In this document: one piece after another, positions 57,001 to 64,000 of the stretch
Layout of the letters: every line of letters starts with the position of its first letter
How positions within the stretch are numbered: position 1 is the stretch's first letter
Assembly: GCA_024803745.1 (NCBI GenBank)
Contig: JANJXV010000187.1
Coordinates: 498,501 to 562,500 of the forward strand
Source of the DNA: Megascapheus bottae
Taxonomy: Eukaryota > Chordata > Mammalia > Rodentia > Geomyidae
DNA length: 64,000 nucleotides
Direction: 5' to 3'
Translations under genes and position numbers: made by a program
The notes under the pieces: model-generated
Seen by the model: only the letters and a program-made list of their open reading frames with translations
Databases searched by the model: none
What the model was told of the DNA's origin: nothing

Positions 57001-58635
57001 TTTGATTACTCATTCTAGTAAAAGGCCACATGGGGCTTCAACAAAACACTGCACAGTGGGAGAAGGGTTTGGCAATTCAAATCAAGATGATCCTGAAGAC
57101 TTTGCATATATTTGTTTCCTCCATTAGTCTGCTCTCTGAACATACAATATTTACTGCCTCCATTGGTCTGCTCTCTATACATATATTTACTGCCCCTGTA
57201 GTATATCAGGCATCATATACATTTTGAAGGGTGACTATCAGCAAATGTAGGTGAAAAGTACACCTTACTCCTGCAACCACTCATGATACTCATATGTCCA
57301 AATACACTTCAAATGAAAACCAGTATCTGCTCTAATGCAAATTGATCTGCAAACCTTCCTTGGTTCATAGTACACATAACATATTACATTTTAATGTAGA
57401 TCTGTTTCATTATCTCTGTACATGCTCTTTTCCACATTAAATTAGGTCTTATCCTTCTGTATCACAAGAGTAGACTATAGCACAGTATCAGCAACACAAA
57501 CATTTGCCTCACATTACCAACTCAAAAGACACAAAATGACTGGGAAAAAAAACCTTCAAAATATCTCTGTTTTTTCCATTTACCTTCATGCAAATTCCCC
57601 TCCATCCCCCCATTTCCTCATGACCGCTTTCAATTGTTAAAAGGAGCACATCATGGAGAGAGGAGGATGGATTTTTCTTCTACTCTATAAATACATACTT
57701 CGTAGACATATGTATACAAATATACATATTGCATAAGCAAATTTAATGTATCTTAAAATATAATTTATAAGAGGACAACACTTTTCCAAATGCAACTCAG
57801 CAATATGAATTTTTAAAATAGGGTTGTTTCACAGTCATTGGGTGACTGAAAGGTGACTTTCACCCGCAACTACATTAGTTAGTCAGCAATTCAATTTTGT
57901 CAGATCTGTAAGAGGGGGTAATAGCTGCAAATTGTCCTGACAGATGCTACCAGCTGCTTCTGTAAAGCAACAGTTATACAACTTGCTCTCTCTCAGTTTG
58001 AAGCAGAAAGAAAAAAATTTTCTTTAACAGTTATTTTCCATTTTCAAGTTTGGAATTAAAAGTCTGAAACTGCCTCTGTGCACAGTACACAAAAGCCAGT
58101 TCACAAAAGCTACTCTGATACATAATTTTAACTGCTGACTCATTTTTTCACAATTTGACCACATTTTAATGTTTCCATGAAATTTTACACTACATCTGAA
58201 ATAATACCGCATATTTTTCAAGAACTGTTCAGATCCTTCACTTCATGAAGCCTAAAAACCATGGTGAGTGGTGTGTTCAGTGTATAATGCAGGGAGTACT
58301 TGCCACAGGTCCAAGCAGGAGAAACTGAAGTTCCAGGAAATCAGAATGTGACTACTACAAAATAAGTGTCTTGATTCCTGTTCCTTCATTCAACAACAGT
58401 AACATTCAACTCCACATGAGAAAACCATTCATATCAGGAAATCATTCTACCTTTAATTCATGCTATTTATTCAAACTCAACAACACCACCTGTGATTTTC
58501 ATGGTCTCCAGAGTGTCATGCATATGCTCTGTTCTTATAACTCAGTCTTACTCCCAAGGCATGGCGCACTGACTATCTTCTCCTGGGAGGACTTCCTCGA
58601 AATTCTTCAGCAGCCCATTCTCCAGCTCAGAATCA
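57001..58635. other. Unannotated sequence
   Basis: No firm repeat except the tandem duplication at 57118. The 115-codon frame at 58371-58718 runs into the following L1 and is chance. A weak L2-like text occurs near 58380-58620. Confidence 0.35.
57118..57193. repeat. 39-bp tandem duplication
   Basis: CCTCCATTAGTCTGCTCTCT begins at 57118 and CCTCCATTGGTCTGCTCTCT at 57157. Each is followed by a variant of ACATA..ATTTACTG. Confidence 0.9.
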
Positions 58636-59400
58636 TTTTTAATATATTTTTATTGTACTTAATAGAAGGGTTACATTATATTCACCAGATAGAAGATGCT
58701 TTACTTCATAAACATTGATACCCTTTCTCATGTCTTGGTCCTCATTTCCCTCCCCCGACCCTCATCTTGTTTTCCCCCTTCCCTATCCAATTTCAAATAA
58801 CCAAATAAACATATATACAATATATCAGATAACAAGGTAAAATACTGTAACAATTCGAGGTAACCAAGGGAGAGCAAAAGAGATGAGAGATAACATAGTA
58901 CATTAAGGACAACAATCACTCATTATATGGCTGTTGTTTCTATATCCTGGAGGACCTTTCATTTAGCATCATACTATATGGCCTTATGTATCTAGGTTTT
59001 GTTCTATTGGAAATCTCTGCTAGGAGAGCCTAAGGTTTCTACTGATTATGACAAATGAGGGAAACCATTGAGCCTATGTTCCTTTGAGTCTGGCTTACTT
59101 CACTTAAAATGATTTTATTCTAAGTCTTTCCATCTCCTTACAAATGGGGCGATGTCGTTCTTTCTGACAGCAGCATAGAATTCCATTGTGTATAAATACC
59201 ACATCTTGTTGATCCACTCATTAACTGCGGGGCATCTGGGTTGGTTCCATATCTTTGCTATGGTAAATAGTGCTGCAATGAACGTCATTGTGATAGTGGA
59301 TGTGGTATGTCCTTGTTTCTGGACAACAGGGTAAATGCCAACTAGTGGAATTGCTGGGTCATAGGGGAGCTCTAGGTTAAGTCTTTTGAGGAACCACCTG
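58636..59400 (-). mobile_element. 5'-truncated LINE-1: ORF2 end and 3'UTR
   Basis: Reverse complement of L1: the 3' end (TATTTTTATTGTACTTAATA), the reversed G tract (CCCTCCCCCGACC), then reversed ORF2 C-terminal sequence (GAATTCCATTGTGTATAAAT, GCTGGGTCATAGGGGAGCTC). It has a distinct 3'UTR variant (TTCACCAGATAGAAGATGC) shared with 60437-61088, so these two are a subfamily. Confidence 0.93.
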
Positions 59401-59911
59401 TCAGGAAGGCTCTTTTCCTTTGTTTTGCAGAAACTGTTCTGTATTCAAACAGAACCCTACCTGTATTAATCACTTCTGGAAAGGATTGTACTGCACCACC
59501 TAGCAAAAACCCTGAGAAACTTCAGCTTCCTGAACAACTAGCTGCAAAAAACTATGAAACGTAAGTAATACATTCCTTCAGCATTTGAAATGCTCATCAA
59601 CTCCAGCCTTCACTCACTCTATTCATGAACAATATTCTTATGCCATCTGGTCCCTTACCTCTTGGAAAGTTAATAACCTTTGCTTCCTCTCTTACCACTT
59701 GGACACTTGGTGATTTCTTTCCCATATCTTACATGCTAGCTTAAGCTCCCAGACTTAACAACAAAGAGGTTTTATTATAACAGTTCTAAACACGCATATA
59801 TTTTGACCATATTTATTCTTTTTTTAATCTCTGCTCCTCTTGTTCATTTCTGGTTGCGTATCAAGCTCATGATTAAAAATGAAATTAATGTCCCCTAAGA
59901 TATATTCCTCT
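59401..59911. other. Unannotated sequence
   Basis: Nothing recognised. Confidence 0.4.
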
Positions 59912-60419
59912 TTGTTATGGCTGGTATCTAAAATGTTGCCCCAAAGCTATATGCTAAAGATTCGATTGCCTGCTGATATGCTTTTTACAAAGTGGTGGGA
60001 TCATGAAAACTTTGTTCTCACCAAAGGATCAACCTACTCATGTGTCCATAATTTGATGAGCTATTGGGAAGGGATAAAAACTTTCCAATTTGAGCTGGGA
60101 CTTAAGGTTGTTAAATGCATCCCTGAAATGTGTCCTTGTAAATGATGTTTGTTCTGCTCTCTTCTCTCTCCTATTTCTCTTCTATCTCTGCTCTCCAGTC
60201 TTCAATTCTCTTTCTCCTTCTTCCACTTCTCTCCTTTTTCTCTTCTCTCTCTCTCTCCTGCCTACTTAACGTGAATAAATGGCTTCCTCCTCCACATATT
60301 CCTGCTACCATGATGTTCTGCTTCTCCCCAAAGCAGACTGAAACTATATCCCAAAACAAATGTTGCCACTGTTAAGCTGATTTTCTTAGGTATTTTGCCA
60401 TGGAGCTAGAAGGCTAGCA
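59912..60419 (+). mobile_element. MaLR-type solo LTR
   Basis: Begins TGTTATGGCTGGTATCTAAA and ends near AAGCTGATTTTCTTAGG, TATTTTGCCATGGAGC, CTAGCA, the expected order for a MaLR LTR. CCATGATGTTCTGCTTCTCC and CAGACTGAAACTATATCCC lie between, after a pyrimidine-rich stretch (60155-60260). No internal region and no second LTR are seen. It is an old non-coding relic; the family assignment is from memory. Confidence 0.6.
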
Positions 60420-60436
60420 CATTCATTTACTAGCTA

Positions 60437-61088
60437 TTTTTTCATATATTTTTATTGTGATTAATAGAAGGGTTACATTATATTCACCAGATAGAAGATG
60501 CAATACTTCACAAACATTGATACCCTTTCTCATGTCTTGGTCCCCATTTCCCTCTCCCCACCCCTGCCCCTCATCTTGTTTTCCCTGCTTCCTTATCTAT
60601 CCGATTTCAAATAACTAAATAAGCATATATACACTATATCCGATAACAAGGTGAAATACTGTAACAATATAAGATAGCAGAGGGACAGCAAAAGAGATGA
60701 GAGATAACATAGTACATTAAAGACAACAATCACTCATTATATGGCTTGTGTTTCTATATCCTGGAGGTCCTTTCATGTAGTGTCATACTATGTGACCTTG
60801 TGTATCTAGGTTTTGCTCTATTGGAAATCTCTGCTAGGAGAGCCCAAGGTATCTACTGATTATGACAAATGAGGGAAACCATTGAGCCTATGTTCCTTTG
60901 AGTCTGGCTTACTTCACTTAATATGATTTTTCTAAGTCTTTCCATATCCTTACAGATGGGGCAATGTCAGTCTTTCTGATAGCAGCCTAGAATTCCATTG
61001 TGTATAAATTCCACATCTTGTGGATCCACTCATCAACTGAGGGGCATCTGGGTTGCTTCCATATCTTTGCTATAGTAAATAGTGCTAT
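60437..61088 (-). mobile_element. 5'-truncated LINE-1 with target-site duplication
   Basis: Same subfamily as 58636-59400. It ends at TAAATAGTGCT, in reversed ORF2 sequence. An 11-bp direct repeat with one mismatch flanks it: CTAGCTATTTT (60430-60440) and CTAGATATTTT (61089-61099). It lies just beside the MaLR LTR. Confidence 0.93.
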
Positions 61089-61199
61089 CTAGATATTTTC
61101 TTTACCACTGTTTGCAATACTTCATTGATATTATCTCAGAGGCACACTCTGACTCAACTTTCAGATCTTAATGATTCTTTTATTTCTTTACACAAATAA

Positions 61200-61560
61200 A
61201 ATTTTCCATTGTCATTCAACTCTTCTACTCAGTAATCTTCAGTAGCTCTCTATTTCATCCAATAATAGGCCAAAATTTCTCCTGAACCAGGAAACAGAAA
61301 CTTAAGTCTCTGAGCTAGCTAATTAAACTTCTAAATTTCAAAATCACCATCTATGCATATGTGTGGACATTTATATAGTAATATTCAAATGGTAAAAGAT
61401 TCTTTATAATCTTTTCTATTCACCTAATGAATTATTCCCATCATCATATACTCTTCTACTCCTTGGTTATGATTCCCACTGTGATATCATTAACAATTCG
61501 TTATGGATCCCATTTCTTCTAAGTTTCTCTTCTTTCTACTTAGGATGGTTTTCTCACACC
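61200..61560 (+). mobile_element. Possible LINE-2 fragment
   Basis: AATCTTCAGTAGCTCTCTAT, then AATAGGCCAAAATTTCTCCT, resembles the L2 segment around its AAAATCCAAACTCC core. Very diverged. Confidence 0.4.
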
Positions 61561-62840
61561 AGTAACCTTATGTTTGACCTAATTTTGATACGATTTTCTG
61601 ACCCTGTTCGAGAGCTCAGACATCAAAAAGATATTCACCATCTTTCTAGAAACTGGCTTTGGTTTAACCCTAAAATGAGTAAATAGGTGTTCTTCATGAA
61701 CTGCACTCAAAGCTTACTTGCTACTTAAAGCAAGACCTCAAAAAACATCACAACTCATAAAATCAATAATATCACAGAGTTCTTTTGTAAAGAACTTCAA
61801 GCATTTACATATATGCAATGAAACTGATGTGCAGTCAAAATGACAGAAACAGATGGTTCTGCCATCACTTTATATGACACTTGTTTCTCCAGGCAGGTGA
61901 ACAGAAGGAACCAGTGGTAGAAGGTGAAAAGGGTCTTGCAATTTAGAACCCACTGAAGTATAAAATGCCACCAAACTTGTCTCAAATTAAAACACATTTT
62001 AGTTTCTTCATTTGAAATCCTATACTGGGTAAGATTAAAAATCTCATAACTACCCAGATTTAAACTCTGAGCTTCTGATCATCCGAGGCCTGAAAATACT
62101 GGTTTGTGATGAACGGGTCTTAGGGAAACAGAAGGGGCATTTCCAATTCAAGATAAAACTATATCCATTGAGAATCTATATAACTGTCCAAACAAGAGTT
62201 TTCAAGATAAAATATCCAATTTATTTTAAAGTAAGATGTTTTAAATGTTCATATTCACCAAGTTTCACCAACTTACATATTCCTTTATTTAACAGTGATT
62301 TATTGATAAGAAATAATACAGTATAATGAACAGAGCACAATATCTGGTATTGTATACCTTGGGTTTCCTTTCCTACCTCCCCTACTTGTTGATTCTGTAG
62401 AACTATAGTCCTGGAATAGAAGCCTGGCTTTATAAGATTCACTTTTCTCTACTGTCATGAAGCAGAATGTAGCATGTAAGTCCAGACAGTATTTGGCATT
62501 TTCTGAACAACTAAGTATAAACTCACCTCCTTCACTCACGTTCCTTCTCCTGCCATGCCCTATTATGCACATGTTGAGCACAGTTCAACTCCAAAGTTCA
62601 GAGTGTAAAAAAGTTCAAACTTTATACTTAATGCTATGAATATTATCTCTAAGCCCAGAAAGCAGAATCACAATTCTGCCATTCTTTGGTGTCACTACTT
62701 TTCATCATTCACACTGCAGCTTAAATTTTGCACCCAAGAAAAGTCAAAACTTCCTGCCTACTAGCACATGGTGAATATTAATCCTTAGCGTCCATTCTTT
62801 CTTTCACAGTGTGTATCAATACTCCACTACCTAAATATAA

Positions 62841-62842
<2 letters not shown>
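61561..62842. other. Unannotated sequence
   Basis: Nothing recognised. Frames of up to 93 codons are chance. Confidence 0.4.

Positions 62843-62874
<32 letters not shown>
62843..62874. repeat. (TG)n microsatellite
   Basis: About 16 uninterrupted TG units. Confidence 0.95.
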
Positions 62875-62875
<1 letters not shown>

Positions 62876-63712
62876 TAAGAGGCCTGGAAACACATTTTTC
62901 TTGGTATATCTATCTGGCAATTCTCCTTGGAGCTTCCTCACTCATTTCTGTGTCCATCTTTATATGGTTCTCTTCCCTCAGGATTCCTATGTCCAACTGT
63001 CCTTCTCCCTTCTCTAAAAAGATATCCAGTCCTTAGATTGATGGCTCACAGTCATTGGTAATCATCTCATGCTAACTGCATCTGCTATGACTGTTTCCAA
63101 TAAGGTTTCAGTCACAAGTACAGGATTAACACTGGAAAGCACCAAGGAAAGCTTAGCACCCTTTTGGAGTAACCAAGGAAAAATATAAGCCAAAATGAAT
63201 CTAACCATGATAGCTTTCTTTTGTCTTCTACTTTCAATATTACCCACGTGATTAGTAATAACATAACTCACTAATTTGTAATTTTCTTCTATCTATAGTT
63301 GGTTCCAGTTGGAAATGGAAGTGATGGGTTGCGCTCTGGCTTAGTGAATTAACCCTATTTTTGATCAACTTTCCATACAATCTAACTAAAAGTGCCTATA
63401 TTATAGCAAATTTGATAATTAAATGATATTTTAAGAGCCTGGAGAAACTGGTAACACTAAACAGTTATCTACTGGATGGGACCCAAAAAGTGATTAATGT
63501 TACCTACCCATCATGCCCAAGTCCTGGAGTGCTAAAGCACTCCAGTTCTTGTATCTGGGTCAGACTTGATCAACGTCCAAAATAAATTAAAAATATAGAA
63601 AACATTTTTAACAATATTGTCCATTCAGCCCTTAAGAACAATTGAAGTTTGCACTGCTAATTCTGATGAAATAACAAAAAAGACCATAATGAAAATATAC
63701 GCGCAGTCTAAA
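62875..63712. other. Unannotated sequence
   Basis: Nothing recognised. Confidence 0.4.
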
Positions 63713-64000
63713 AGATTTGCAATAGAGCAAAATCTTGATACATAAGGACATATAATGTGAAGCTTATTGAAAGGACCTCCAGGATGGTGAAACAAAAGCC
63801 ATATAATGAATGATTGTTGTCCTTAATGTACTATGTTGTCTCTCATCTCCTTTGCTGTCCCTTGGTTATCTCATATTGGTATAGTATCTCACTTTGTTAT
63901 CTGATATATTGAATTTATTTGTATTTGGATATTTGAAATTTGATAGGGAAGGGGGGAAAACCAAGACGGGTGGGGGGTGTGGGGGGGGAGGGAAACGGGT
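63713..64000 (+). mobile_element. LINE-1 3' end, cut by the window edge
   Basis: Starts at AGATTTGCAATAGAGCAAAA and reaches the G tract (63968-63992). It shares the variants GGACATATAATGTGAAGC and GGATATTTG with the 55-kb pair. The end lies beyond the window. Confidence 0.94.

Noticed and set aside
58371..58718. 115-codon plus-strand open frame
   Set aside because: It runs into the antisense end of the L1 at 58636 and has no recognisable domain.

Overview
This is a mammalian nuclear window from a rodent. It is gene-poor, mostly AT-rich and full of retrotransposon remnants. The best taxonomic clue is a dimeric SINE whose left half is ID/tRNA-like and whose right half is the Geo monomer, for example at 21168-21363 and 30210-30395 (both minus strand). 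This IDL-Geo SINE is described only from Geomyoidea (kangaroo rats, pocket mice, pocket gophers). Many related SINEs with a B1/7SL-like head and an ID- or Geo-like tail are also present. I infer a Geomyoid rodent but cannot name the species.

I find no exon or gene that I can support. The open frames are chance frames, frames through low-complexity tracts, or remnants of LINE-1 ORF2. No tRNA, rRNA or CRISPR is seen, and nothing looks bacterial or viral apart from old LTR fragments.

Layout. 1-5.5 kb is relatively GC-rich, with SINEs, a MIR, a MaLR-like fragment, a CA microsatellite and a ~540-bp purine minisatellite (5013-5550). 5.5-36 kb is AT-rich and carries old L1 pieces (7935-8650, 12075-12605, 13290-13790, 20350-22200), L2 and MIR relics, scattered SINEs and several 5'-truncated L1 3' ends. 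36.2-37.8 kb is a cluster of L1 copies, two of them head to head. 38.27-39.76 kb is the only CpG-dense island; it has two sets of short tandem repeats carrying NRF1-like motifs, followed by a YY1-like motif. 40-64 kb returns to AT-rich sequence with many copies of one L1 3' end, a MER5A-like DNA transposon, L2 relics and a MaLR-type LTR. The window ends inside another L1 3' end.

The most interesting element is the island. It resembles either an orphan LINE-1 5'UTR/promoter or a host CpG-island promoter; I lean to the L1 reading. All repeat calls were made by eye against remembered family consensus sequences, so boundaries are approximate, usually within 10-30 bp.
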